Positions 52,909 through 61,625 of a DNA stretch of 64,000 nucleotides are shown here, piece by piece (the first letter of the stretch is position 1; every line of letters begins with the position of its first letter). The translations under genes and the position numbers were made by a program. The DNA is from JAWKZG01 sp041396125 (GTDB taxonomy: Bacteria > Pseudomonadota > Gammaproteobacteria > Competibacterales > Competibacteraceae), in NCBI GenBank assembly GCA_041396125.1, contig JAWKZG010000001.1, positions 1,050,353 through 1,114,352 on the forward strand. Direction: 5' to 3'. Below the pieces are notes generated by a model. It was not told the DNA's origin. It did no database searches and saw only the letters and a program-made list of their open reading frames with translations.

Positions 52909-54165
52909 ATGCCTCTGTTGGCACTTGGTATCAATCACAAAACAGCTCCTGTTACGATTCGCGAGCAAGTTGCATTCCCGCCGGAACGCCTATCGACGGC
53001 CTTACTCGATTTGCGCACTAACGGCGGGGCGCATGAAGCTGCGATATTATCCACCTGCAACCGCACAGAATTGTATTGCAATCTGGCCAGCAGCGATGAT
53101 GCACAGCGCGCAGTCAACTGGCTTAGCCATTATCACGCCTTGCCGGTGGATCAGTTGCAGCACTATATGTACCATTACCCGGACCAGAAAGCTGTCCGCC
53201 ATATGCTGCGGGTGGCTTCCGGCCTGGACTCCATGGTGCTGGGCGAGCCGCAAATCCTGGGCCAGGTCAAAACCGCCTATCAGGCCGCCAACAAGGCAGG
53301 TACTTTAGGCTCTCTGCTGGAACGTTTGTTCCAACATACTTTTTCTGTAGCGAAAAGAGTTCGCACCGATACCGCTATCGGTGAGAGTCCGGTCTCGGTC
53401 GCGTTCGCAGCGGTCAGCCTGTCGAAGCAGATTTTCGCTGATCTGAGCAAGCAGAAAGCGCTGTTGATCGGTGCTGGCGAAACCATTGAACTGGTCGCTC
53501 GCCATCTCTACGAAAATAAAATTCACCGCATCATTGTCGCCAATCGCACCTTCGAACGTGCCCGCGCTCTGGCAACCCATTATGGCGGCTATGCCATCAG
53601 CCTGGACGAGATTCCTCTGCACCTCGCCGAGGCCGATATCGTGATCAGTTCGACTGCCAGCAGCACGACTTTGCTGGATTACGATTTGGTTAGACAGGCG
53701 CTTAAAGCGCGCCGGCACCGACCCCTGTTTATGGTGGATATTGCCGTACCGCGCGATATTGACCCGAAAGTGGCCGAACTGGCAGATGCCTATCTGTATA
53801 CCGTCGATGATCTGCAAGATATCATTGCCGAGAATATCCGCTCCCGTCAGGCCGCCGCCAAACAGGCTGAAGAAATTGTCGACACGCAGGTCGATCACTT
53901 CATGGCCTGGTTACGCGCCCAGAGTAGCGTCAATCATATCCGCTCGCTGCGTGCCCAGGGTGAAGCGGTGCGCGATGAAGTGCTGGCCCGTGCGATGGCG
54001 CAGTTGCAGCAGGGCAAAGATCCCGCGCAGACCTTACAGTTTTTGGCTAACACCCTGACCAACAAACTGCTGCATGCACCCAGTACCGGCCTGCGGCAGG
54101 CGGCGGAACAAGGCGATGTCGAACTGGAAGAAACCATCAAACGGCTGTTCAAGCTGCCTGGCTAA
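52909..54165 (+). CDS. hemA: Glutamyl-tRNA reductase
   Basis: A 418-residue enzyme that reduces Glu-tRNA to glutamate-1-semialdehyde, the first step of C5 haem synthesis. The catalytic cysteine is C50 in LSTCNRTELY. GLDSMVLGEPQILGQVK and the NADPH-binding GAGETIELVARHL are present. ATG 52909 (MPLLALGINHKTAP) is the family start; an in-frame ATC-rich extension to 52849 is rejected. It diverges from the TPR gene. Confidence 0.96.
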   Translation: MPLLALGINHKTAPVTIREQVAFPPERLSTALLDLRTNGGAHEAAILSTCNRTELYCNLASSDDAQRAVNWLSHYHALPVDQLQHYMYHYPDQKAVRHMLRVASGLDSMVLGEPQILGQVKTAYQAANKAGTLGSLLERLFQHTFSVAKRVRTDTAIGESPVSVAFAAVSLSKQIFADLSKQKALLIGAGETIELVARHLYENKIHRIIVANRTFERARALATHYGGYAISLDEIPLHLAEADIVISSTASSTTLLDYDLVRQALKARRHRPLFMVDIAVPRDIDPKVAELADAYLYTVDDLQDIIAENIRSRQAAAKQAEEIVDTQVDHFMAWLRAQSSVNHIRSLRAQGEAVRDEVLARAMAQLQQGKDPAQTLQFLANTLTNKLLHAPSTGLRQAAEQGDVELEETIKRLFKLPG

Positions 54166-54194
54166 GCCGATCACAACGTTGTACCGGAGAAATC

Positions 54195-55280
54195 ATGACC
54201 CCCTCTATGCTGGCCAAATTGGAACAGTTGGAAGCCCGTTATGAGGAAGTTCAGGCCTTGCTGTCAGATCCTGGCATCATCAACGATCAGGATCAGTTCC
54301 GCGCTCTGTCAAAAGAATATGCCCAGCTCGAGCCGGTCGCCAAAGCGTTTGCGACCTATCGTCAGGCGCAGGACAATCTGGCCAGCGCGCAAGAAATGGC
54401 ACGCGACAGCGACCCCGAATTGCGGGCCCTGGCCGAAGATGAAATCAGCGTACAGGAGCAGCAGCTGGAGCAGCTGGAACGCGAGCTTAAACTGCATCTG
54501 ATTCCCTCTGATCCGCACGATGATAGCAATTTGTTTCTGGAAATTCGGGCAGGCACCGGCGGTGATGAAGCAGCCATTTTCGCCGGCGATCTGTTTCGCA
54601 TGTACTCCCGTTTTGCTGAATCGCAGGGCTGGCAGGTCGAAGTCCTGAGCGAGCACGAAGGCGAGCACGGCGGCTACAAGGAAATCATCGCCCGGCTGAT
54701 CGGGCGCGGCGCATACTCCAAGCTTAAATTCGAGTCCGGCGCACATCGGGTGCAACGAGTACCGGAAACAGAAGCACAGGGTCGCATTCATACCTCAGCG
54801 GCAACCGTAGCCGTAATGCCAGAACTGGAAACCGTCGAATCAGTCGACATCAATCCTGTTGATTTACGTGTTGATACCTATCGAGCCAGCGGCGCGGGCG
54901 GTCAGCACGTTAACCGTACCGATTCCGCGGTGCGCCTCACCCACTTGCCCACCGGAATTGTGGTGGAGTGTCAGGACGAACGCTCGCAGCATAAAAACAA
55001 AGCCCGCGCCATGTCCCTGCTGGCCGCCAAACTGCTTCGTCAGGAGCAGGAAAAACAGCAGAGCGAGCAGGCCCAGAACCGACGTTCACTGGTTGGCAGC
55101 GGTGATCGCTCCGAGCGCATCCGCACCTATAATTTCCCACAGGGCCGGGTCACTGATCATCGTATCAATCTGACTTTGTATAAACTTCCTGACATCATGA
55201 TGGGTGATCTGAGCCCCGTGATCGATCCGCTTAACCAGGAATACCAGGCCGATCAACTGGCTGCTTTGGGCGACGACTAA
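54195..55280 (+). CDS. prfA: Peptide chain release factor 1
   Basis: A 361-residue RF1 that ends translation at UAA and UAG. The anticodon-mimic motif region (about 180-190) gives PET in RVPETEAQGR, and the hydrolysis motif is SGAGGQHVNRTDSAVR. The stop follows the hemA gene by 1.1 kb in the same operon; the 29 bp gap between hemA and prfA carries CCGGAGAAATC before ATG. Confidence 0.97.
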   Translation: MTPSMLAKLEQLEARYEEVQALLSDPGIINDQDQFRALSKEYAQLEPVAKAFATYRQAQDNLASAQEMARDSDPELRALAEDEISVQEQQLEQLERELKLHLIPSDPHDDSNLFLEIRAGTGGDEAAIFAGDLFRMYSRFAESQGWQVEVLSEHEGEHGGYKEIIARLIGRGAYSKLKFESGAHRVQRVPETEAQGRIHTSAATVAVMPELETVESVDINPVDLRVDTYRASGAGGQHVNRTDSAVRLTHLPTGIVVECQDERSQHKNKARAMSLLAAKLLRQEQEKQQSEQAQNRRSLVGSGDRSERIRTYNFPQGRVTDHRINLTLYKLPDIMMGDLSPVIDPLNQEYQADQLAALGDD

Positions 55281-55287
55281 ACCCACC

Positions 55288-56134
55288 GTGGCACATCAAG
55301 CGCCGACTGTTGCCAGCCTGCTGCGCGCCGCTGAGCGCACTCTGGCAGGCTGCAGCGATAGCCCCCGACTGGATGCCGAGTTACTGTTGGCGCAAACACT
55401 GCAACGCTCTCGCAGTTATCTTTACAGCTGGCCCGAGACACAGCTCAACACGACCCAGCAGGCACTTTTTCAGGCACTGCTGCAACGACGCGCAAAGGGC
55501 GAGCCGATTGCCTATCTGACCGGTCGACGGGAATTCTGGTCGCTGGAACTGGAGGTGTCGCCAGCCACGCTGATCCCGCGACCGGAAACCGAACTACTGG
55601 TTGAACAGGCACTGCTGCGTTTACCTGCACAGCCCGCACTGATCGCAGATTTGGGTACCGGCAGCGGCGCGATTGCCCTGGCACTGGCAAGCGAGCGCCC
55701 GGATTGTCGGGTTATTGCAACAGATTACAGCACGGAAGCGCTGGCCCTGGCCCGCCGAAACGCCGCCCGGCTGCAAGTATCTACTGTTGAATTCTGCACC
55801 GGCGACTGGCTGGCCGCTCTGCCGGCCGGTTTATATCAGATGATCGTGTCCAATCCACCGTATATCGCAGCGAGCAGTCCTTATTTGCAGCATGGCGATG
55901 TGCGTTTTGAACCAGCCGGTGCATTGGTCAGTGGCACCGACGGTCTGGATGCGATCCGACGCATTGTGATGCAGGCACAACAACATCTGGCACCTGGTGG
56001 CTGGCTGCTGCTGGAACATGGTTTTGACCAGGGTGCCAGCGTGCGCACTGCTCAACCAGGCAGGCTATCAGACAGTCAGCACAGAAACGGATCTGGCCGG
56101 GCATGAACGCATCAGCTGCGCCCAGCATGACTGA
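55288..56134 (+). pseudogene. prmC: Release-factor glutamine methyltransferase PrmC, frameshifted near the 3' end
   Basis: Starts with GTG 55288, 7 bp after prfA. PrmC methylates the GGQ glutamine of RF1/RF2. The substrate-binding NPPY is in VSNPPYIAASSPYL, the SAM site DLGTGSGAIALAL, and IPRPETELLVEQAL is conserved. Near 56043-56053 the frame breaks: GTGCGCACTGCTC probably lost a GC pair, since VRALLNQAGYQTVSTETDLAGHER continues in the other frame to TGA 56132-56134. Without repair the last 28 residues differ. The gene is important for growth, so a sequencing indel is plausible. Confidence 0.88.
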
Positions 56135-56188
56135 TGCCCAAACCCGCTTTACGCTAACGATTTAGCCTTCCACGTTTTCAATACTCTG

Positions 56189-56977
56189 TCAGCGGCGCGA
56201 CAGGGGCACCACCATACTGAGTATAAAAAATAGCGCTGCTGCTACAACTACGGACGGTCCGGTCGGCGTATCCCAGGTCAGAGAGCCCCAGATCCCGGTG
56301 CCAACTGCCAACATACCGACTATGCTGGCCAGTATGGCCATGCTTTCCGGGTTATGGGCAAACCGGCGCGCAGTAGCGGCAGGGATAATAAGCAGTGAGG
56401 TGATCAACAGAATTCCTACAATCTTCATGGCCAGCGCAATCACCACTGCCATCAGCAGCATAAACATCAGCCTTACGGCAAATACCGGCACCCCTTCAAC
56501 CTGCGCCAATTCTTCGTGCACTGTCAGCGCCAATAAAGGCCGCCAGAGCAGTGCCAGCCAGAGCAAAACCACCACTCCACCGCCCCAGATCCAATAGACT
56601 TCAGTGCTGCTGATTGCCAGGATATCGCCAAACAGATAACTGATCAGATCCACTCGCACGGTTTGCATAAAAGCCAGTGCGACCAGCCCCAGCGACAGCG
56701 CCGTATGAGACATAATGCCCAGCAGGGTGTCACTGGCCAGGCGCCGCTGTCGCTGCAACACTACCAGGCACAGCGCGATAGTGATGCACACCATAACCAC
56801 GCCCAGGGTAGGATCGATCCCGAGCATGATACCCAATCCCACACCAAGCAAGCCTGAGTGTGCCAGGGTATCGCCAAAATACGCCATCCGCCGCCAGACA
56901 ATGAACGAACCCAATGGCCCGGTCAGCAGCGCCAGCCCCATACCGCCGGCCAATGCCCGTAACAGGAAATCGTCCAT
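56189..56977 (-). CDS. znuB: Zinc ABC transporter permease ZnuB
   Basis: A 262-residue membrane protein of the ABC-3 permease family with about seven helices. ATG 56977 (MDDFLLRALAGGMGLALLTGPLGSF) shares one base with the znuC stop. DTLAHSGLLGVGLGIMLG and the helical VGILLITSLLIIPAATARRF match ZnuB. The longer frame to 57145 lies inside znuC and is rejected. Confidence 0.94.
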   Translation of the reverse strand: MDDFLLRALAGGMGLALLTGPLGSFIVWRRMAYFGDTLAHSGLLGVGLGIMLGIDPTLGVVMVCITIALCLVVLQRQRRLASDTLLGIMSHTALSLGLVALAFMQTVRVDLISYLFGDILAISSTEVYWIWGGGVVVLLWLALLWRPLLALTVHEELAQVEGVPVFAVRLMFMLLMAVVIALAMKIVGILLITSLLIIPAATARRFAHNPESMAILASIVGMLAVGTGIWGSLTWDTPTGPSVVVAAALFFILSMVVPLSRR

Positions 56978-57774
56978 CAGGGTTTTATATTCACTACGGT
57001 GCCGTGGTGGTCGTGCTGGTGATCGTGATGATGGCGGTAAATCGCCATATGACGCGACCGCTCCTGCCCAAACAGCTGGCGGAAGGCCGGGTGCTGCGTA
57101 ACGTGTTCCGGGGTGCCGGCACAGCAGATATGGTGGTTCATACATATGACCTGATCAGACGCTGGTAAGACCAGATGGAGATCATGCGAGACCAGTAAAA
57201 TACCGCAGTGATGCCGATCACGGATCGTCGAGATCAGATCATACAATTCGTACTGTCCGGCAACATCGACCGCTTGCACGGGTTCATCGAGCACCAGTAG
57301 ATCCGGCTCACGCAGCAGCGCACGCGCCAACAATACCCGCTGCAACTCCCCGCCCGAGAGCGCTTGCAGAGGTGTACCCAGCACGTTTTCGGCACCGGTT
57401 TCAGCCAACGCCGCCCGGACTCTTTGCAAGCCTGCTTTACCGCGAGCCTGATGCACGCCTAACTGCATAAAACGTTGCACGGTCATAGGCAGCGTTTCGT
57501 CTATAGACAAACGTTGCGGCATATAGCCGATGCGACTGCCGGGACGCAGCCAGATCCGCCCCTGATCAGGCTTAACCAGTCCCAGAATAACTTTCAGCAA
57601 GGTGGTTTTACCGGAACCGTTCAAGCCGATTACCGTAAGAATGTGGCCTTGTTCCAAACGCAATGCAATATCCTGCAAGATCGGTTTACCGCGCAGACTC
57701 AGATTGACGCCAGTAACGTCCAGGAGTGTAGCGGGGTTAGTCGAGGGGGTCACAACACCCGGCGGCTGGTTCAT
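56977..57774 (-). CDS. znuC: Zinc ABC transporter ATP-binding protein ZnuC
   Basis: A 265-residue ATPase with Walker A GLNGSGKTTLLKVILG, signature LSGGELQRVLLARALL, Walker B LLVLDEPVQAVD and switch LVSHDLHLVL. ATG 57774 overlaps the zur stop by 4 bp (ATGA). The C-terminus has a metal-binding-like His stretch (RHHHDHQHDHHG). Operon order zur-znuC-znuB. Confidence 0.94.
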   Translation of the reverse strand: MNQPPGVVTPSTNPATLLDVTGVNLSLRGKPILQDIALRLEQGHILTVIGLNGSGKTTLLKVILGLVKPDQGRIWLRPGSRIGYMPQRLSIDETLPMTVQRFMQLGVHQARGKAGLQRVRAALAETGAENVLGTPLQALSGGELQRVLLARALLREPDLLVLDEPVQAVDVAGQYELYDLISTIRDRHHCGILLVSHDLHLVLPASDQVICMNHHICCAGTPEHVTQHPAFRQLFGQERSRHMAIYRHHHDHQHDHHGTVVNIKP

Positions 57775-58226
57775 GGTTGTTTTTGACACTGTTGGCAATA
57801 TCCTGCAATTTCGACCATCTGTGATTCCACCCTAAAACCAGCCTTTTGCGCCTGTTTCCGGATCAGTTTTTCGACCTCCTGACTATCCAGCTCAGCGACT
57901 TTGCCACAGGATCGGCAGATCAGAAACTGGCCGCTGTGGTGCGCGGTTGGTTGACAGCAACCAATAAACACATTGCAGGAGGCTAGGCGGTGAATCAGCC
58001 CTTGTTCCAGCAAAAAATCCAATGCCCGGTACACCGTTGGTGGCGCGCCTGCACGACCGTCTTGCAGCCGCAGTGTGTCGAGGATGGCGTAGGCACCTTG
58101 CGGTGTGTCACTGCTCAGCACCAGTTCCAACACCCGGCGCCGCAAGGCAGTTAAACGCACCCCCCGGACCCGGCAGAGTTGTTCTGCCTGAGCCAGAGCA
58201 GTTTGCAGTGAAGTCGGATCGGTCAT
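57771..58226 (-). CDS. zur: Zinc uptake regulator Zur
   Basis: A 151-residue Fur-family repressor. DNA-binding helix: RVRGVRLTALRRRVLELVLS and PPTVYRALDFLLEQGLIHRL. Structural zinc cysteines are in CRSCGKV and CQQCQ, and a further site in HHSGQFLIC. It blocks the znu genes when zinc is plentiful. ATG 58226 is chosen; GTG 58232 is an alternative. Transcribed divergently from znuA. Confidence 0.94.
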   Translation of the reverse strand: MTDPTSLQTALAQAEQLCRVRGVRLTALRRRVLELVLSSDTPQGAYAILDTLRLQDGRAGAPPTVYRALDFLLEQGLIHRLASCNVFIGCCQPTAHHSGQFLICRSCGKVAELDSQEVEKLIRKQAQKAGFRVESQMVEIAGYCQQCQKQP

Positions 58227-58303
58227 CGGCACAGTATGTTAATGCGTTTTGGCTCAGTGGAAACGTGGCGATAGTCGGCGGTACTAACTGAACACGAAAT
58301 ACA

Positions 58304-58326
58304 GTTTTGTTATAATATAACATTTC
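58304..58326. promoter_or_regulatory. Zur box between zur and znuA
   Basis: The 23 bp site centred on 58315 has the inner palindrome GTTATA-A-TATAAC and the outer CATTTC on the right. It differs from the E. coli Zur consensus (GAAATGTTATA and inverse) only in the left outer part (GTTTT). It lies 20 bp before ATG 58347 of znuA and about 80 bp before zur, so it should control both directions. Confidence 0.85.
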
Positions 58327-58346
58327 ACTTGACTCGGAAGAAACTT

Positions 58347-59303
58347 ATGAAAAAAATTTATATCCTGCTGCTATGTTTCGGTTTTGCCTGCAGTGCAAAA
58401 TCCGGTGCTGCCCCCAAAGTGGTAGCCAGTATTGTACCTGTTCACTCGCTGGTTGCTGCTGTGCTGCAAGGCGTCACAGACGCACAACTCTTATTGCCGG
58501 GGGGCGCATCACCGCACGATTATGCCTTGCGCCCATCCGATATGCGCACCTTGCACAACGCTGATATCGTATTCTGGATCGGCCCGGAGCTGGAAACAGC
58601 ACTCGCCAGGCCGCTGGCACAAGTGTCAAATGTGCGCGTCGAGGCTTTATTACAGACCCCTGGCCTGACTCTGCTGCCACTGCGCGAAGGCGGTATCTGG
58701 GAAACCGATTTGCATGGCCACGATGCAGCAGAGCATGAAGAACATGAAGAACATGAAGAACATGAAGAACATGAAGAACAGGCGGACTGGGATGCTCATA
58801 TCTGGCTAAATCCCGCCAATGCCCAGCACATGGTCGCTCACATCGCCACAGTGCTAAGTGCAATAGATCCTGCTCATAGTGCACAATATGCAGCTAATGC
58901 CAACGCCTATCAGGAACGTATCAGGCATATAAGTAAACAATTAATACCAAGGCTTGCCCCGGTCAAGCACATACCTTATATCGTATTCCACGATGCGTAT
59001 CATTATTTTGAGCAGTATTTCGACCTGCAGCCGGCTGGATCAATTACACTGCACCCTGATCGTCAGGCCGGTGCCCGTCGAGTGCAAGAAATACGAACCA
59101 GAATTGAAAACAATAAAATCCGCTGCGTGTTCAGTGAACCCCAGTTCCAGCCCGCACTGGTACAAACACTGATCGTGAACAGTACCGTCCGCAGCGCTAC
59201 ACTGGATCCATTGGGAGCAAAGCTGACACCTGGCCCGGACGCTTATCTCAATCTGCTGGAGCAGTTGGTACAATCACTGACTACCTGCCTGGAAGGTGCT
59301 TGA
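58347..59303 (+). CDS. znuA: Zinc-binding periplasmic protein ZnuA
   Basis: A 318-residue zinc receptor. The signal peptide (residues 1-21) ends SAKSGA. Zinc ligands: H in LPGGASPHDYAL, H in DAHIWLNPAN, H in YIVFHDAYHYFE and E/D late in the chain. Between them is the acidic His-rich loop HGHDAAEHEEHEEHEEHEEHE. ATG 58347 is preferred to TTG 58329 because GGAAG lies upstream and a signal peptide follows. Expressed opposite to zur from the shared Zur box. Confidence 0.95.
   Translation: MKKIYILLLCFGFACSAKSGAAPKVVASIVPVHSLVAAVLQGVTDAQLLLPGGASPHDYALRPSDMRTLHNADIVFWIGPELETALARPLAQVSNVRVEALLQTPGLTLLPLREGGIWETDLHGHDAAEHEEHEEHEEHEEHEEQADWDAHIWLNPANAQHMVAHIATVLSAIDPAHSAQYAANANAYQERIRHISKQLIPRLAPVKHIPYIVFHDAYHYFEQYFDLQPAGSITLHPDRQAGARRVQEIRTRIENNKIRCVFSEPQFQPALVQTLIVNSTVRSATLDPLGAKLTPGPDAYLNLLEQLVQSLTTCLEGA
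58731..58775 (+). repeat. Nine-base tandem repeat in the znuA His-rich loop
   Basis: Five tandem copies of GAACATGAA (first copy GAGCATGAA) at 58731-58775 encode EHE repeated five times. In-frame copy number changes would lengthen or shorten the metal-binding loop without a frameshift. Confidence 0.9.
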
Positions 59304-59583
59304 AGTACCGCAGCTATCGCTTGAATTCAGGCAACGGTGTAATCTTTACCATTATTTGCACACAGGATCGGGAAAGCATTGGCGAGATAAGTAGCGCAAG
59401 TTGCGGCATGCCGCTAATATTAAACATCAATGCGTATCTGACGATAAGCATCAACAAAGCACGGCTGCCCCCAGTACAAAACTAGTGCAAAAACTTTCGA
59501 TTGTGGTCCGGCATACGCTTCAGCTGCTTGATCCATCTATTTTTTTAGACATTCTATGTAAAAAGCCATTTAGGAGATAAGGC

Positions 59584-60621
59584 ATGAGTATAACCAAGGC
59601 GTTAGTCGTCGACGACTCCAAGGTTGCCCACTTAACACTTCGAAAAATGTTGATGGAAAGAAATATCGAAGTAGATTGGGTGGGTTCTGGAGAAGAAAGC
59701 CTCGCTTATCTTAAGCAGCAAAAACCGGACGTTGTGTTCATGGACGTTATGATGCCGGGCATGGACGGTTTCGAAACTCTGCGGGCGATCAATCAAAGCC
59801 CGGATATCGAAAAACCCGTCATTATCATGTGCTCGGCCAACGCTACCAACGAAGACAAAAACACCGCCAGTGCAAACGGCGCTGTTGATTTTTTATCCAA
59901 GCCCTACACCAGCCATGAACTCGATACTATCCTGCAACGTGTCAGCGGCAGTGCAGCTACTACGGTAGCACCAGCCAGGCCGACAGCCAGCGAGCCGGCA
60001 CCATCCCCTGCCCTGCCAACACTGCAGCCGGAAATGGCACGTCCAGCTCCCGCTGCTACTGGCAGTACCCAGGCGGCTGCCCCCTCAATCTCTACCGAGA
60101 CTATCGAAGAGATCGCACGCACAACGGCAGAAGCCGTGGCGCGGAAAACAGCCGAGGTTACCCTGCATGCTGCCAAAACGGCCAGCCGTGGTATCGCTGA
60201 AGAAGCGGCCCGCAAAATCACTGAGGAAATGCTGCGCAATAGTGCTCCCCAGCAAGCGCCTATCGATGTCGAAACCCTGCGTGGCGAACTGCAACTTGAA
60301 CTGCAGCGGCAACTCGGCACTCAGGTGCAGACAACGGTACAGCAGGAGATCGGCAACGCCGTTGCCGAAGCGCTGCGTGGCGATAGCGTTAAACAGCAAC
60401 TAGCTGAGCTGGTTCGGGCACAGACCGCTGATCTGGACAGCAAAGCCAGCAGTGCTGCCACCAACGCGGTACAAAAGCATCTGGCTGCGCAAGGCAGCGA
60501 TGATACTGCCGCCAATGCGCTCAAACGTGCCGGTTCGGCCATGACCTGGGCAATTCTGGCGATTCTGTTGTCATTGGGTGCAATCGGCATTATTGTCGCG
60601 GGCATCATGGGCTTGATCTAA
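59584..60621 (+). CDS. Receiver-domain protein with coiled coil and C-terminal membrane anchor
   Basis: A 345-residue protein. Residues 1-120 are a CheY-like receiver with D10, D11, phosphoacceptor D54 (VVFMDVMMPG), S84 and K106 (SKPY). Then a Pro/Ala/Thr linker (about 122-170), a long helical coiled coil (about 175-310; AARKITEEMLRNSA..., LQLELQRQLG) and a C-terminal transmembrane helix (AILAILLSLGAIGIIVAGIMGLI). No DNA-binding or enzyme output. It may localise phosphorylation signals to the membrane. No cognate kinase gene is adjacent. Confidence 0.85.
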   Translation: MSITKALVVDDSKVAHLTLRKMLMERNIEVDWVGSGEESLAYLKQQKPDVVFMDVMMPGMDGFETLRAINQSPDIEKPVIIMCSANATNEDKNTASANGAVDFLSKPYTSHELDTILQRVSGSAATTVAPARPTASEPAPSPALPTLQPEMARPAPAATGSTQAAAPSISTETIEEIARTTAEAVARKTAEVTLHAAKTASRGIAEEAARKITEEMLRNSAPQQAPIDVETLRGELQLELQRQLGTQVQTTVQQEIGNAVAEALRGDSVKQQLAELVRAQTADLDSKASSAATNAVQKHLAAQGSDDTAANALKRAGSAMTWAILAILLSLGAIGIIVAGIMGLI

Positions 60622-61483
60622 CCTGCAAACCACCCGTGTGCAGCGCAATAACCGTGCTGCCAACGGGAAACCTCCCCGCTTCGCAGTACTGGTACAAGGC
60701 GTATACCAATTTGCCGGTATACACCGGTTCCAGCGGCACATCGTATTCAGCCTCAAAGCGCGCGCAGAACGTTGTTAACCCCGGTTTGGCGCGCGCATAT
60801 CCACCCCAATGCTGATCCAGTAATAAATGCCACTGCCCCAGCCTTGCCCCCTGGCTTAAAACACTCACCTGCTCGCGCAAAAAGCCGGCCCCTTTCAACA
60901 CTGCAACGCCCAGCGCCTGACGGGAACCCGTAACCCCCAGGGCAAGCCCGGTCAGCGTACCGCCACTGCCACAGGCGCAGGCTACGTAGTCAAAATGCCC
61001 GTCTGTTTGCAGCATCAATTCGTCAACAATCTCCTGACAACCTGTCACCGCCAGCGCATTGCTGCCCCCTTCCGGTAACAGATAGAACCGGCCAAATTGC
61101 TGTCTCAAATCTGCCAGGGATTCAGCACTGTCTTTTTGCCGGTAACGTGCCCGCGACCAGAACACCAGTCGCATACCACAGGAGCGGGCAAATGTCAGGG
61201 TAGGATTCAGCGCCGTATCAGCCTCACCGCGAATGATGCCAATGGTCTCGAAACCATAACGCAGGCCGGCAGCCGCAGTGGCATGAATATGATTGGAGTA
61301 AGCACCGCCAAAGGTCAGCAGGCGGGTGTGATTTTGCTCGCGAAAAGCGTGCAGATTGTATTTGAGTTTGCGCCATTTATTGCCAGAGATTAGCGGATCA
61401 AGCAAATCGTCCCGCTTGATCAGCAGGCGCACCCTGCGAGAACTAAATAGAGGGTCGGGGATTTCTTGTAGCGGTGATAACAA
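60605..61483 (-). CDS. ACC deaminase / D-cysteine desulfhydrase family PLP enzyme
   Basis: A 292-residue fold-type II PLP enzyme. The PLP lysine is in SGNKWRKLKYNLHAF (about K36), with TFGGAYSNHIHATAAAG and ACGSGGTLTGLALG (phosphate-binding loop). Family members open 1-aminocyclopropane-1-carboxylate or break D-cysteine into pyruvate, H2S and ammonia. Sequence alone does not separate these. It overlaps the receiver gene end by 17 bp on the opposite strand. H2S production could tie in with the sulfur-oxidation genes, but this is speculation. Confidence 0.88.
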   Translation of the reverse strand: MLSPLQEIPDPLFSSRRVRLLIKRDDLLDPLISGNKWRKLKYNLHAFREQNHTRLLTFGGAYSNHIHATAAAGLRYGFETIGIIRGEADTALNPTLTFARSCGMRLVFWSRARYRQKDSAESLADLRQQFGRFYLLPEGGSNALAVTGCQEIVDELMLQTDGHFDYVACACGSGGTLTGLALGVTGSRQALGVAVLKGAGFLREQVSVLSQGARLGQWHLLLDQHWGGYARAKPGLTTFCARFEAEYDVPLEPVYTGKLVYALYQYCEAGRFPVGSTVIALHTGGLQVRSSP

Positions 61484-61509
61484 GTTTTTGAGTTTAGTGG
61501 CACAAAGAA

Positions 61510-61538
61510 ACAGAAGCTGTTGCTGGAACAGCTTCTGT
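61510..61538 (-). terminator. Probable terminator after the cytochrome c gene
   Basis: ACAGAAGCTGTT and AACAGCTTCTGT form a perfect 12 bp stem with a 5-base loop. On the minus strand it is followed by a T-rich TTCTTTG. It lies about 90 bp past the cytochrome c stop and ahead of the PLP enzyme start. Confidence 0.6.
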
Positions 61539-61625
61539 TCTTAGTGCAGGCAACATCGTGCCCCTGTCAGGGCAAAGCAAAACCTTATACGTTTTCGACC
61601 GGACAAAACCAGTTAACGGATATAA

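Noticed and set aside
56040..56060. Recoding in prmC as in prfB
   Set aside because: The programmed shift belongs to prfB (RF2); the prmC break looks like a lost GC pair in a GCGC run.
58731..58775. 9 bp tandem repeat as a regulatory or CRISPR repeat
   Set aside because: It is in frame inside znuA and encodes the expected His-rich loop.
59300..59485. 61-residue plus-strand ORF after znuA
   Set aside because: It begins with TTG inside the znuA stop region, lacks a ribosome site and shows no domain; the gap more likely holds the receiver-gene promoter.
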